DNA of 9,965 nucleotides from UBA1081 sp045537555 (GCA_045537555.1 JAZSPR010000063.1:1-9965), one strand, 5' to 3'. Shown: positions 1-6,659, counted from the stretch's first letter. Notes: generated from the sequence alone by a model not told the origin. Made by a program: numbers and translations.

Positions 1-2056
1 TACCGGGTTCGGAAACAGTTTTTGTTACAGATTTACTTGTTGCACTTGTTATGCTTGTGAAATTGCTGTTAGTTGGAGAACTGCTTGTACCCCAGTAGTA
101 ACTCACAACACCTACATTGTCTGACATATTTAAAGTAACAGCCTGGCTTGTCGCAACATTATTTGTACAGCTGATTGATACTGTAGGCTTTGTTGTGTCA
201 TTATATTTCCAGACTGCATATAACGTTATATTTGCAGTAGGTTTGTAACTACCACCTGCAGTATATGTTGCCGTTGTTGCAGAACTGCTTGTGGACCAAC
301 CAAGGAATGTATATTCATTTCTTGTTGCTGACGGCAATGAAAAAGAATTACCGCTCTTTGTCAGAACATATGATGGTGATGTAGAACCGCCATTTCCATT
401 GAGTGTTGTCTTATAGAATGTAATATTTGATGTTGTTGAAATATTTCCGGCTACATCTTTAGCATTAAAATAATATGTACCGGGTTCGGAAACAGTTTTT
501 GTAGCAGATGTGTTGCTTGTGCTTGTATATGCATTGTTACTGTATGTACTGTTTGTTCCCCAATAATATCCTGCAATACCGTAACTATCCGACATGCTTA
601 AAGTTACAGTTTGACTTGTTGCCACATTATTTGTGGAACTGATTGAGACTGTGGGTTTTGTTGTCTCGACAATGGTTACACTAATTGGAATGCTATGCAA
701 AACTGCATCTGTATCTTTATCTTTTATGGATACAGTAACTGTAGATGTACCGGGTTTTATTCCGGTTATTGTAAGAGGCAGTTTGTTCTCAGAATTCCAT
801 TCGCCCCAGGCGCATGATACATTTTCGTTACTTCTTTTCCAGTTAAAAATGTATGAACCACTATAATAGCCACTTTCCCATACATAAATATTCTGACTTT
901 TTGTTCCATATAAATTCAATGAAAGCGAAGTTGATGAGGTGTGGACTTTTTTTGGATTATCCTGAACAGTAAAGTTTCTTGTTCCGGTAAATGAAAAATC
1001 ACCTGAAACTTCCACACCGTATTTATATGTGCCAGGAGTTTCAAAAAAAGAACTTATCCATGATTTATCATTATTCTTATATTCAGAATCATATTTAACC
1101 GAACCATCCGGATTATAAAAAACTATTTTTATCGTATAATTGTTACTTGCGACCTCGTTCCAGAGTTTACCTGTAACACTATCATACAATTCATAACAAA
1201 GCCAGTATCTGGTTCCTGTTTTGTATGAATCAGGCTGATTTCCGTATTCTGAATCTGACACCCACCATTTTATTGTAGGTGTATCTGCGTGATTTGGTTG
1301 TGATTGTCCATATAATGAATTATAATAAGAATCTGTGGGTTGAACAACATGGGAAATGTATCTTGATCTTCCACTTAACTGTCCACTGTTAAATTCACTC
1401 CATGTCAGTTTTGCAATACGGATAAGACCGTTACCGTCACCGTTGCCTTCTAAATATGTCACATAACTGGAATCATAAGACAAAATAATTAATGAATGCC
1501 CCCCGTTTCCATTATAAGCACCACTAGAACTGGTTGTAGTACGCATATACGCACCACATTTCACTCCGGCATTACTAAACATTGAATACGAAGCAGTATT
1601 ACTACCACCGGAAATGACAACTCTCGAATGCGAAAATGAATTACCGTGACCAGGCCACTCATTAAAGATTCTGTTATAAACAGCATTCGCATAAATATAA
1701 CATTGCCATCCACTAACATTTGAACCTGTTGTTTTGCTTTTTACATAATATTGTGTGGAATTTGACATGTATTTACCAAGTGGCATTGATACTTCTGATG
1801 TGCATTTACTATCAGAATATATATCAATATCACCAGAAAAGACCTTGTTCAACATTGATGCCAATGCTGTTGAGGAAGTATAATTACTTCCTGAAGCAGA
1901 GGAACTGCTTGTAATATAAGATTTGGCTTCCGCTTCAATAGCCATATCAATCGGTTCAGAAAAATCCAGACCGACAAAGCCACTCAACGGTTCGGCTGTC
2001 AGCAACATAACCACGACCATAAACGAAGCGATTGACTTTTTAATTAAATTCATCAT
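1..2056 (-). CDS. Secreted multidomain protein: papain-like Cys/His domain plus Ig-like and Listeria-Bacteroides repeats (C-terminus cut off)
   Basis: The reading frame is open for 685 codons from 2056 to the left edge, so the C-terminus is missing. Residues 1-44 form a signal peptide and short pro-region (K6-K7, hydrophobic 8-20, AEA at 42-44). Residues 115-240 resemble a CHAP/NlpC-type papain-like fold: GWQCYIYANAVY holds the candidate nucleophile C119 and GGHSLIIL holds H187. Residues 256-365 look like a beta-sandwich and 370-464 like a bacterial Ig-like (BIG2) domain. Residues 465-548 and 621 onward are two copies of an Ig-like unit beginning TTKPTVSIS. Between them, 549-617 is a Listeria-Bacteroides (InlB B-type) repeat ending TLYAVWK. 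These families suggest a cell-surface or secreted cell-wall hydrolase or adhesin. The start is ATG-ATG, with AAAGGAAGA just upstream; the second ATG (2053) is an alternative. Catalysis is unproven because no third active-site residue is certain. Confidence 0.85.
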   Translation of the reverse strand, partial: MMNLIKKSIASFMVVVMLLTAEPLSGFVGLDFSEPIDMAIEAEAKSYITSSSSASGSNYTSSTALASMLNKVFSGDIDIYSDSKCTSEVSMPLGKYMSNSTQYYVKSKTTGSNVSGWQCYIYANAVYNRIFNEWPGHGNSFSHSRVVISGGSNTASYSMFSNAGVKCGAYMRTTTSSSGAYNGNGGHSLIILSYDSSYVTYLEGNGDGNGLIRIAKLTWSEFNSGQLSGRSRYISHVVQPTDSYYNSLYGQSQPNHADTPTIKWWVSDSEYGNQPDSYKTGTRYWLCYELYDSVTGKLWNEVASNNYTIKIVFYNPDGSVKYDSEYKNNDKSWISSFFETPGTYKYGVEVSGDFSFTGTRNFTVQDNPKKVHTSSTSLSLNLYGTKSQNIYVWESGYYSGSYIFNWKRSNENVSCAWGEWNSENKLPLTITGIKPGTSTVTVSIKDKDTDAVLHSIPISVTIVETTKPTVSISSTNNVATSQTVTLSMSDSYGIAGYYWGTNSTYSNNAYTSTSNTSATKTVSEPGTYYFNAKDVAGNISTTSNITFYKTTLNGNGGSTSPSYVLTKSGNSFSLPSATRNEYTFLGWSTSSSATTATYTAGGSYKPTANITLYAVWKYNDTTKPTVSISCTNNVATSQAVTLNMSDNVGVVSYYWGTSSSPTNSNFTSITSATSKSVTKTVSEPG
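2..196 (-). repeat. Ig-like repeat unit, copy 2 (cut by window edge)
   Basis: This encodes residues 621-685 of the secreted protein. It matches copy 1 at 479-664 in both protein and DNA. Both copies start TTKPTVSIS and contain TNNVATSQ and YYWGT, and both end in TKTVSEPG; the DNA gtaccgggttcggaaacag recurs near 478 and at the window edge. The middle of the unit is more divergent. Confidence 0.8.
479..664 (-). repeat. Ig-like repeat unit, copy 1
   Basis: This encodes residues 465-526 of the secreted protein and is a close relative of the unit at 2-196. The Listeria-Bacteroides-type segment (residues 549-617) separates the two. A larger alternating array beyond the left edge is possible. Confidence 0.8.
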
Positions 2057-2061
2057 AAAAA

Positions 2062-2070
2062 TCTTCCTTT
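2062..2070 (-). promoter_or_regulatory. Ribosome binding site of the secreted protein
   Basis: On the minus strand this reads AAAGGAAGA, five bases before the first of two adjacent ATG codons (2056 and 2053). It supports either start. Confidence 0.7.
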
Positions 2071-2114
2071 CAGATTTTTTTGATTAAATAATATACACGT
2101 ATAATAATACAAAT

Positions 2115-2143
2115 ATAATACACCTTATATTTGGAATAGTCAA
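2115..2143 (-). promoter_or_regulatory. Sigma-A promoter of the secreted protein gene
   Basis: On the minus strand the -35 is TTGACT (2138-2143), the spacer is exactly 17 bp, and the -10 is TATTAT (2115-2120). It lies about 60 bp upstream of the start codon with no gene between. The fit to consensus is good, but transcription is inferred. Confidence 0.7.
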
Positions 2144-2216
2144 CAATAGTTTGTTGATATTTGGGTGGTTTACGTGAAAAATAGATAAAAATGATGTAAT
2201 ATAGTATTGATATAAT

Positions 2217-2257
2217 AAAAAGACAGATGCATGTTTTTTTCATGTATCTGTCTTTTT
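2217..2257 (-). terminator. Long-stem terminator after the HAD phosphatase
   Basis: The arms AAAAAGACAGATGCATG (2217-2233) and CATGTATCTGTCTTTTT (2241-2257) pair over 17 positions with one G-T wobble around a 7-base loop. T/A-rich tails on both sides allow it to work in both directions. On the minus strand it follows the HAD gene stop (2298) by about 40 bp. It also insulates the secreted-protein gene from read-through. The remainder of 2057-2297 is the promoter described above and AT-rich spacer. Confidence 0.85.
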
Positions 2258-2297
2258 ATTTTTGTTGTTTGATTGTTGATAATTTTAAAATTTTCAG

Positions 2298-3041
2298 TTA
2301 TGAAAGCTCTTTTTCTATAAGCTCAGTAACACTTGAAACAGTTCCGTCTGCAAGTTTTTTTATAAGGTCAACACCGTTTTCCATTGCATATGATCTGAAT
2401 TCTTCTATCATAGCCTTGTCATTTACGTTATCACCCACGGCAATAACATCTTCATACTCTGCGCCCACGATATCAAGGAGCATATATATTCCCTTTGCCT
2501 TGTCCGTATCGGCTCTTACAATATCAATGCAGGTGCCGTTCTGCATAGGATTGAGAATATCACCGAATTTTTCTTCGAGAATTGCAGTCACTTTTTCTGC
2601 CGTTTCATAATCGGGGAGATAAGTGCTTATCTGATTGAAATAAGGGATTTCGGGCACATCTTCGAGAGTGTATGCTCCTTTTCCGTTGCAATCATTTTTG
2701 TCGACATACACACGGCACGGAAAATCTGTCTGTATATGTCCCAACGGACACCCGCAACTGAACATAAGCTCAATAAGGGGGATTGCAGTTTCTCCCGGAC
2801 ATCTGACATCGCTGACTCTTTCACCTTTACCGTTGAGGATAATAGCACCGTTGTTTGCTATAAAATAATCGATTTCCAGCTTATCATTTTTCTGAATTTC
2901 ATAAGCATCATCAGGACCCCTGCCGCTGACAATTGCAAAAATATTGCCGGCTTTTCGCCATTTTTTAATGGCTTCTCTTTTTTTGTCATCAATTCTGCCG
3001 TGATTCAGCGTACCGTCATAGTCACTTGCAATTATTTTCAT
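2298..3041 (-). CDS. Cof-type HAD-IIB family phosphatase
   Basis: This is a 247-aa cytosolic hydrolase of the haloacid dehalogenase superfamily, subfamily IIB (Cof/YbiV/SupH-like), which usually removes phosphate from sugar phosphates or other small metabolites. Motif I is DYDGT with nucleophile D7 and acid/base D9. Motif II is S39 in IVSGR. Motif III is probably K183 in DKAKG. Motif IV is GDNVND at 203-208, which binds Mg. The cap region between 80 and 175 is Cys-rich and determines specificity, so the substrate cannot be read from sequence. The start at 3041 is chosen because MKIIASDYDGTL begins exactly where this family begins; an ORF extension to 3098 would add 19 unrelated residues and cover the promoter region. 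The ribosome binding site is weak (GTGGTG). The gene diverges from the IMPase-family gene at 3172. Confidence 0.9.
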   Translation of the reverse strand: MKIIASDYDGTLNHGRIDDKKREAIKKWRKAGNIFAIVSGRGPDDAYEIQKNDKLEIDYFIANNGAIILNGKGERVSDVRCPGETAIPLIELMFSCGCPLGHIQTDFPCRVYVDKNDCNGKGAYTLEDVPEIPYFNQISTYLPDYETAEKVTAILEEKFGDILNPMQNGTCIDIVRADTDKAKGIYMLLDIVGAEYEDVIAVGDNVNDKAMIEEFRSYAMENGVDLIKKLADGTVSSVTELIEKELS

Positions 3042-3073
3042 AAAAACACCACACTTTTTTACTGATTTTAAGG

Positions 3074-3087
3074 TAACATATATGTTA
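3074..3087. promoter_or_regulatory. Perfect 14-bp palindrome, candidate operator
   Basis: TAACATATATGTTA is its own reverse complement. It lies 33 bp upstream of the HAD start, in the shared upstream region of two divergent phosphatase genes, directly downstream of a minus-strand TTGACA (3093-3098). The position would suit a dimeric repressor of the HAD gene. Because it is AT-rich, a chance palindrome cannot be excluded. Confidence 0.35.
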
Positions 3088-3109
3088 TGGGTTGTCAACA
3101 GATTATATA

Positions 3110-3139
3110 TTGATTTTTACAAAAGACATGTGTTATTAT
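3110..3139 (+). promoter_or_regulatory. Candidate promoter of the IMPase-family gene
   Basis: TTGATT (3110-3115) is followed after 18 bp by TATTAT (3134-3139). An alternative pairing is TTTACA (3116-3121) with TATAAG (3137-3142), at only 15 bp. The start codon follows at 3172 after AAAAGGGAA. The exact -35 is uncertain. Confidence 0.4.
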
Positions 3140-3171
3140 AAGGCTATAAACAGAAAAGGGAACCGATAATT

Positions 3172-3930
3172 ATGCTCAGTAAAATAATTGAAACAGTAAA
3201 AAAAGCAGGGGAGATTGTTCTTTCAGCACATAATCAGGAAAGTGCCGTAACGGCAAAGGAAGGTAAGAAAAATTTTGTTACAAAGTACGATGTTGCCGTT
3301 CAGGATTTTCTTTTTGAAGAACTCGGCAAGGCTTTTCCTGAGGCTGAATTTGTGGGTGAAGAGGGCGAAAACAATTTTGAAAGCAATGCTCTTCGTTTTA
3401 TAATCGACCCAATTGACGGCACAACAAACTTTATGCAGGACTTTCGTTGCAGTTGTATTTCCGTTGCACTCTGCAAAGAAAATGATGTTATCGCAGGTGT
3501 TGTTTATAACCCCTACACCAATGAGGTTTTCAGCGCAGAAAAAGGTAAAGGTGCATATCTTAACGGCGAAAAAATCAAGGTGAGCGAACGCACTCTTTCA
3601 GACGGACTCGCACTTTTCGGCACATCGCCTTATCACCCCGAAAACACGGATGCAACATTTGTGCTTTTAAGAAAAGTCTTTGATTTCTGCCGTGATATCC
3701 GCAGAAGCGGTTCGGCGGCTTACGATATATGCACTATAGCCTGCGGAAGATGTGAAGTCTTCTTTGAAAAAGAACTTCAGCCCTGGGATATTGCCGCAGG
3801 AACCCTGATTCTGAAAGAAGCCGGCGGTGTTGCAATGAATTACGAAGGCAAGGAAATCAGTTTTCAGAAGCCTGAGGATGTGGTTTTTGCAAACCCCAAG
3901 TCATATAAAGAGTTTGTGACATTGCTTTAA
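3172..3930 (+). CDS. Inositol monophosphatase (SuhB-like) family protein
   Basis: This 252-aa protein is full length for the Mg-dependent, lithium-sensitive IMPase superfamily. Metal site residues are visible: E63/E64 in VGEEG, D79 and D82 in DPIDGTTNF (79-87), and D206 in WDIAAG near the C-terminus followed by ILKEAGG. The family hydrolyses myo-inositol-1-phosphate and related phosphomonoesters; some members act on fructose-1,6-bisphosphate, NADP or 3'-phosphoadenosine 5'-phosphate, and which one applies here cannot be told. It is probably cytosolic, with no signal peptide. AAAAGGGAA lies 11 bases before the ATG, a somewhat long spacing. The gene diverges from the HAD phosphatase and ends at a bidirectional terminator, so it is probably monocistronic. 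The family call is firm, the substrate is open. Confidence 0.93.
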   Translation: MLSKIIETVKKAGEIVLSAHNQESAVTAKEGKKNFVTKYDVAVQDFLFEELGKAFPEAEFVGEEGENNFESNALRFIIDPIDGTTNFMQDFRCSCISVALCKENDVIAGVVYNPYTNEVFSAEKGKGAYLNGEKIKVSERTLSDGLALFGTSPYHPENTDATFVLLRKVFDFCRDIRRSGSAAYDICTIACGRCEVFFEKELQPWDIAAGTLILKEAGGVAMNYEGKEISFQKPEDVVFANPKSYKEFVTLL

Positions 3931-3942
3931 TATAACAAAAAC

Positions 3943-3980
3943 AAGGACTGCTTTTTCCGCACGGAATCTGCAGTCCTTTT
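3943..3980. terminator. Bidirectional terminator between convergent genes
   Basis: AAGGACTGC (3943-3951) pairs perfectly with GCAGTCCTT (3970-3978). An inner helix TTCCG/CGGAA sits above a 3x3 internal loop. On the plus strand the tail is TTTTGTGTT; on the minus strand it is GTTTTTGTTATA. It lies between the plus-strand IMPase-family gene (stop at 3930) and the minus-strand membrane protein gene (stop at 3984), and ends both units. Confidence 0.88.
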
Positions 3981-3983
3981 GTG

Positions 3984-4685
3984 TTATTCTATCTCATACT
4001 CAACGGAATTTACAACTAAACAATTATTATCTTCCCAATAAATCTGCATATTTTCGGCTTCACCCCATTCACCCATATGCACTCTTTGAGGCTTCTTTTT
4101 TATTCTGAAAATAAAAGCGTTAATTTCTTTTTTCTCGCAGACATCGACAACCGTATTTCCTCCGAGTGCCCCCTGGTCAATGATGATAACCTGTGCAACA
4201 CGGCTGTTATCGGGTGAATCAACAGTTTTGTCAACGGTTGTTTTTCCTATACTGCCGAATGTCAGCATTATAAATGCAAAAAAAACTATAAATGCCGTCG
4301 ATATTGCAAACAGAACCGAAATTATGATTTTTCCTGCTTTTGAAACAACATTTTTCAGCGTCAGACAGAAACAGCAAATGACGGAAACAAACACGCAGAT
4401 TGCAACCGATAACTGAGTGCTTTCAAAAATATAAAGCACGGCGTTAATCAAAGATAACGGAGTCAGAATATACGATAAAACCGTAATCTTTTTGTCTGTT
4501 TTTTCTTTTGATATAAAACCGAGAATTGCCGTCAGAACGGAAATAACCGCAATTATAACCGAAAAAGTAAGAATACTTGTCAGTTCAAATGTGTAACCGA
4601 AAAGGGCTGAAATGAGCATACCGAGAGGTAAAATTGCTGTCAGGGTAAACAGTAAGCAGATACAAACGGTCAGAATCTTTTTCAT
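3984..4685 (-). CDS. Five-helix membrane protein with exposed C-terminal domain, function unknown
   Basis: This 233-aa protein has predicted membrane helices at about 5-29, 34-58, 67-88, 92-110 and 117-143. A soluble tail of about 90 residues (150-233) follows, and with a cytoplasmic N-terminus it would face outward. The tail has the pattern SPDNS...GALGGNT...IYWEDN...VVNSVEYEI. This recalls the C-terminal domain of DUF5412-type Firmicute membrane proteins (SPDG...G-A-G-T...YW...ING), but this is a from-memory resemblance only. It is the last gene of the minus-strand unit: its ATG lies 24 bp after the stop of the 313-aa gene and has its own site AGAGGTT (4691-4697). Its stop abuts the bidirectional terminator. 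Co-transcription with its upstream neighbour is likely. Confidence 0.75.
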   Translation of the reverse strand: MKKILTVCICLLFTLTAILPLGMLISALFGYTFELTSILTFSVIIAVISVLTAILGFISKEKTDKKITVLSYILTPLSLINAVLYIFESTQLSVAICVFVSVICCFCLTLKNVVSKAGKIIISVLFAISTAFIVFFAFIMLTFGSIGKTTVDKTVDSPDNSRVAQVIIIDQGALGGNTVVDVCEKKEINAFIFRIKKKPQRVHMGEWGEAENMQIYWEDNNCLVVNSVEYEIE

Positions 4686-4709
4686 TTTTCAACCTCTGTG
4701 TTATTTATT

Positions 4710-5651
4710 TCAGAATATGCCCGGAATAATCTGAGCAACGAGAAGTCCTGCGCCAAATGATACAGCATTTGCAACAAATGCATAGAGAACATAGAACCAA
4801 TTTGCCTTTTTGTTCTCGCTGTTCTTCTTGAGCACCTTGCAATACAGTATTGCTTCGATAGCAAATATGGCAAGTTCCAAGAGAACATAGAAGAACACAA
4901 ATGCCATTTCTCCGGAACTGTAATTTATGATGTTCAGCAATACATTCAGAATGATTTGTGTTGCGGTATTTACCCCGATAAGCCATAATATCTGATTCTT
5001 TTTCCTGAAACCGAAAAGCAGGGCAACAGCTGTTTCAATAAGAATGGTAATGACTATACGGGCAACAAGTGAGCCAATCTCTACGGCATAATTATATGAC
5101 TTATATGCATTCATACGTTCATCCGTACTCAGTTCTTCGTTATAATCAACGGATAATTTTACACCGTCCATATTCACGGTGAAATAACTGTCAAACGCAT
5201 ATCTTTCATACACACCGCTTATTGAAAATTCGCCTGTTTCGGGGAAATAGAGAAGAATTTTAAATTCATTCGGCGGATAGTATGTCCATGCCAGTTCCTT
5301 TGTTTCGTTTATCTGCCAGGCTTCCTGCAAAAAGTAGAAATCGTCATTTTCAGTATAATCTACAAATGCCTTCCAGACATCATATCCAAAGTTCTGATAA
5401 GAGTAATATCCGTTGGGATTTTCATTGTGCCGAGCATCTGCCTCATTGCCGTTCCACGCAGATGAAGGTCCTATGCTTTCTTTACTTGAAAGCAATGTAC
5501 CGTAACACAATTCGTCGCCAAGATTTTCAAATTTGATGTGTACCGAAGGTTTGGGGCCGATATCGGCATTGGCAGTTATGGGGAAAATCATAATCACAAT
5601 TACGATACACATTATCATTGAAAAAACTTTACTGCAATTTCTTGGTTTCAT
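4710..5651 (-). CDS. Secreted/membrane protein with large outer domain and four C-terminal helices, function unknown
   Basis: The protein has 313 aa from the ATG at 5651. Residues 1-29 are a signal peptide (hydrophobic 10-25, cleavage after ANA likely). Residues 30-190 form an outer domain rich in aromatic residues, with GDELCYGTLL, WNGNEADAR, FYFLQEAW, YYPPNEFKILLYFPE and YERYAFDSYF. Four hydrophobic helices follow at about 192-214, 220-242, 248-274 and 284-310. The outer domain resembles conserved uncharacterised proteins of gut Clostridia, without a named function I can give. AAAGGAGG lies nine bases before the ATG; the adjacent GTG at 5654 would add one residue and is a possible alternative start. 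It sits between the DUF6054-like gene (49 bp upstream) and the five-helix protein gene (24 bp downstream), and could act with the latter as an envelope pair. Confidence 0.78.
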   Translation of the reverse strand: MKPRNCSKVFSMIMCIVIVIMIFPITANADIGPKPSVHIKFENLGDELCYGTLLSSKESIGPSSAWNGNEADARHNENPNGYYSYQNFGYDVWKAFVDYTENDDFYFLQEAWQINETKELAWTYYPPNEFKILLYFPETGEFSISGVYERYAFDSYFTVNMDGVKLSVDYNEELSTDERMNAYKSYNYAVEIGSLVARIVITILIETAVALLFGFRKKNQILWLIGVNTATQIILNVLLNIINYSSGEMAFVFFYVLLELAIFAIEAILYCKVLKKNSENKKANWFYVLYAFVANAVSFGAGLLVAQIIPGIF

Positions 5652-5700
5652 CACAAATTACCTCCTTTAGTTTTCTTGATATTTAATTTGATTATGTAAG

Positions 5701-6027
5701 CTATATCAATTCTCTCAGCTTGTCGAGGAAAGCTTCTTCACCAAAAGTGTTAATCTTAAAGAACATTGCCTGACTTCCGCCGGTTGTGATAGCGGACAAA
5801 TGGATTGCATCATTTCCGTTCTGAAACAATGTAACACTCAGGCTCACACGGTTTCCGCCCGAATAACTGTATCTTTCAAAAACACGAACACTGCACTTTG
5901 CATCACCACTACGGAAATCACTTGATTCTTCAAGAGAAGCAGACATACTTCCGTGCAGAATTCCTTGCTCAATTTTGTTTAGTATCTGATTGAAATTTCC
6001 ACTAAGGGTTTGTTCTAACTTAGCCAT
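5701..6027 (-). CDS. DUF6054-like small soluble protein
   Basis: This 108-aa protein has no signal peptide or membrane helix. The features I associate with the DUF6054 family are: an N-terminal helix with IEQGILHGS (19-27), SMSASLEESSDF (27-38), VRVFERYSY (48-56), GGNRVSLSVTL (57-67), a glycine-rich AITTGGSQAMFFKINTFGEEAFL (79-101), and a short acidic helix. The strand pattern suggests a compact alpha/beta fold. No catalytic motif is apparent, so the role is unknown. The Shine-Dalgarno AAGGAG (6035-6040) overlaps the stop codon of the upstream 150-aa gene, so the two are almost certainly one transcript and may be translationally coupled. The DUF assignment is from memory of the motif pattern and was not searched. 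Confidence 0.75.
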   Translation of the reverse strand: MAKLEQTLSGNFNQILNKIEQGILHGSMSASLEESSDFRSGDAKCSVRVFERYSYSGGNRVSLSVTLFQNGNDAIHLSAITTGGSQAMFFKINTFGEEAFLDKLRELI

Positions 6028-6038
6028 AATACTTCTCC

Positions 6039-6491
6039 TTAAATAAAATTCTCAACAATATAAAGTTTGTTCAATTCGTTGTCCCACAAGAATATGATTT
6101 CGCTGTTATCATCTTGAGATTTACTCCAAGAGTAACATTTTGAATAATCAGGTCTTTCGTCCACAGGAACATCAATTTCATCAAGCCAAGCTTCTGCTGC
6201 TTCACGAGTTGTAGGATAATAATTAGTTTTATGTTCGTTTGGCGTCCAAGCAAACATTAAATCTATGTAATCCTCATACTTGTATGAAAAAACATGGTAT
6301 CGAATACCGTCACCGTGAAAACTTGCACCGGAATCCTTTTCGTAAGTTTCGGTTAATACTGCCTTTATAGGAAGTGATATCCCCCAATTTGATTTTATGA
6401 TAGATGCATAGGATGGAAATAATCTTGAAATACCGATTACAATAATCAGAATTATTAAAATGCCTGTCGTCAGAATTATTTTCTTTTTCAT
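6039..6491 (-). CDS. Membrane-anchored hypothetical protein, first gene of the minus-strand unit
   Basis: This 150-aa protein starts with MKKK and a hydrophobic helix (5-22), either a signal anchor or an uncleaved signal peptide. No lipobox Cys is present. Residues 25-150 would face outward. This domain has FHGDGIRYHVFSYKYEDY (58-75), AWTPNE (81-86), an acidic helix REAAEAWLDEI (96-106), and ends IIFLWDNELNKLYIVENFI. I do not recognise the family. The ATG at 6491 is preceded by AAAGGCGGTGATTGT, an acceptable ribosome binding site. The gene directly follows a good promoter (6536-6564) and leads the four-gene unit. It diverges from the membrane-protein/XRE-regulator pair at 6660. Confidence 0.72.
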   Translation of the reverse strand: MKKKIILTTGILIILIIVIGISRLFPSYASIIKSNWGISLPIKAVLTETYEKDSGASFHGDGIRYHVFSYKYEDYIDLMFAWTPNEHKTNYYPTTREAAEAWLDEIDVPVDERPDYSKCYSWSKSQDDNSEIIFLWDNELNKLYIVENFI

Positions 6492-6535
6492 ACAATCACC
6501 GCCTTTATTTATTCAGGAAAAAACTCCCCAATTAA

Positions 6536-6564
6536 ATAATAGCATAAAAATATGAATTTTTCAA
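6536..6564 (-). promoter_or_regulatory. Promoter of the four-gene minus-strand unit
   Basis: On the minus strand the -35 is TTGAAA (6559-6564), the spacer is 17 bp, and the -10 is TATTAT (6536-6541) preceded by TGC, a partial extended -10. It lies about 45 bp upstream of the 150-aa gene. Its -35 is only about 17 bp from the first operator-like repeat of the divergent promoter, so cross-regulation is possible. Confidence 0.65.
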
Positions 6565-6580
6565 TAAAGTAAGGAAAAAT

Positions 6581-6596
6581 GTAAAAACTTCTTGAC
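6581..6596 (+). promoter_or_regulatory. Operator-like repeat, copy 1 (overlaps the -35)
   Basis: GTAAAAACTTCTTGAC matches GTAAAAAGTTCTTTAC at 6627-6642 at 14 of 16 positions. Both are preceded by AAAAAT. Each has an imperfect dyad of the form GTAAA-N6-TTxAC. This copy overlaps the -35 hexamer (6592-6597), a position where a bound repressor would block RNA polymerase. The likely ligand is the XRE regulator encoded at 7022, by inference. Confidence 0.6.
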
Positions 6597-6620
6597 ATTT
6601 ATGCTGAAAATAAATATAAT
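6592..6620 (+). promoter_or_regulatory. Consensus promoter of the membrane protein/XRE regulator pair
   Basis: A perfect TTGACA (6592-6597), a 17-bp spacer and a perfect TATAAT (6615-6620) make this the strongest promoter in the window. Such a promoter flanked by repeats is typical of a repressed, self-regulated unit. Transcription should start near 6627, inside the second repeat, giving a leader of about 33 bases before the start codon at 6660. Confidence 0.85.
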
Positions 6621-6626
6621 AAAAAT

Positions 6627-6642
6627 GTAAAAAGTTCTTTAC
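6627..6642 (+). promoter_or_regulatory. Operator-like repeat, copy 2 (at the transcription start)
   Basis: GTAAAAAGTTCTTTAC lies 46 bp downstream of copy 1, just after the -10. The better dyad of the two (GTAAA/TTTAC) is here. It also forms part of a short stem AAAAAGT/ACTTTTT before the ribosome binding site GGAGGTG at 6648-6654. Confidence 0.6.
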
Positions 6643-6659
6643 TTTTTGGAGGTGTCAAA

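Noticed and set aside
1..660. Repeats near the left edge as an insertion sequence
   Set aside because: The repeats are in frame within one long coding region and encode Ig-like units; no transposase or terminal inverted repeats are present.
633..866. Plus-strand 77-codon ORF within the secreted-protein gene
   Set aside because: It is antisense to the repeat region of a long, well-supported frame with signal peptide and promoter.
2227..2610. 127-codon plus-strand ORF beginning in the terminator hairpin
   Set aside because: It is antisense to the HAD phosphatase, starts in the hairpin loop and has a Ser/Ile-rich mirror-frame composition.
4705..4986. Minus-strand 93- and 72-codon ORFs overlapping the end of the 313-aa gene
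   Set aside because: They are out-of-frame shadows of its membrane helices; the 313-aa frame has a signal peptide and a strong ribosome binding site.
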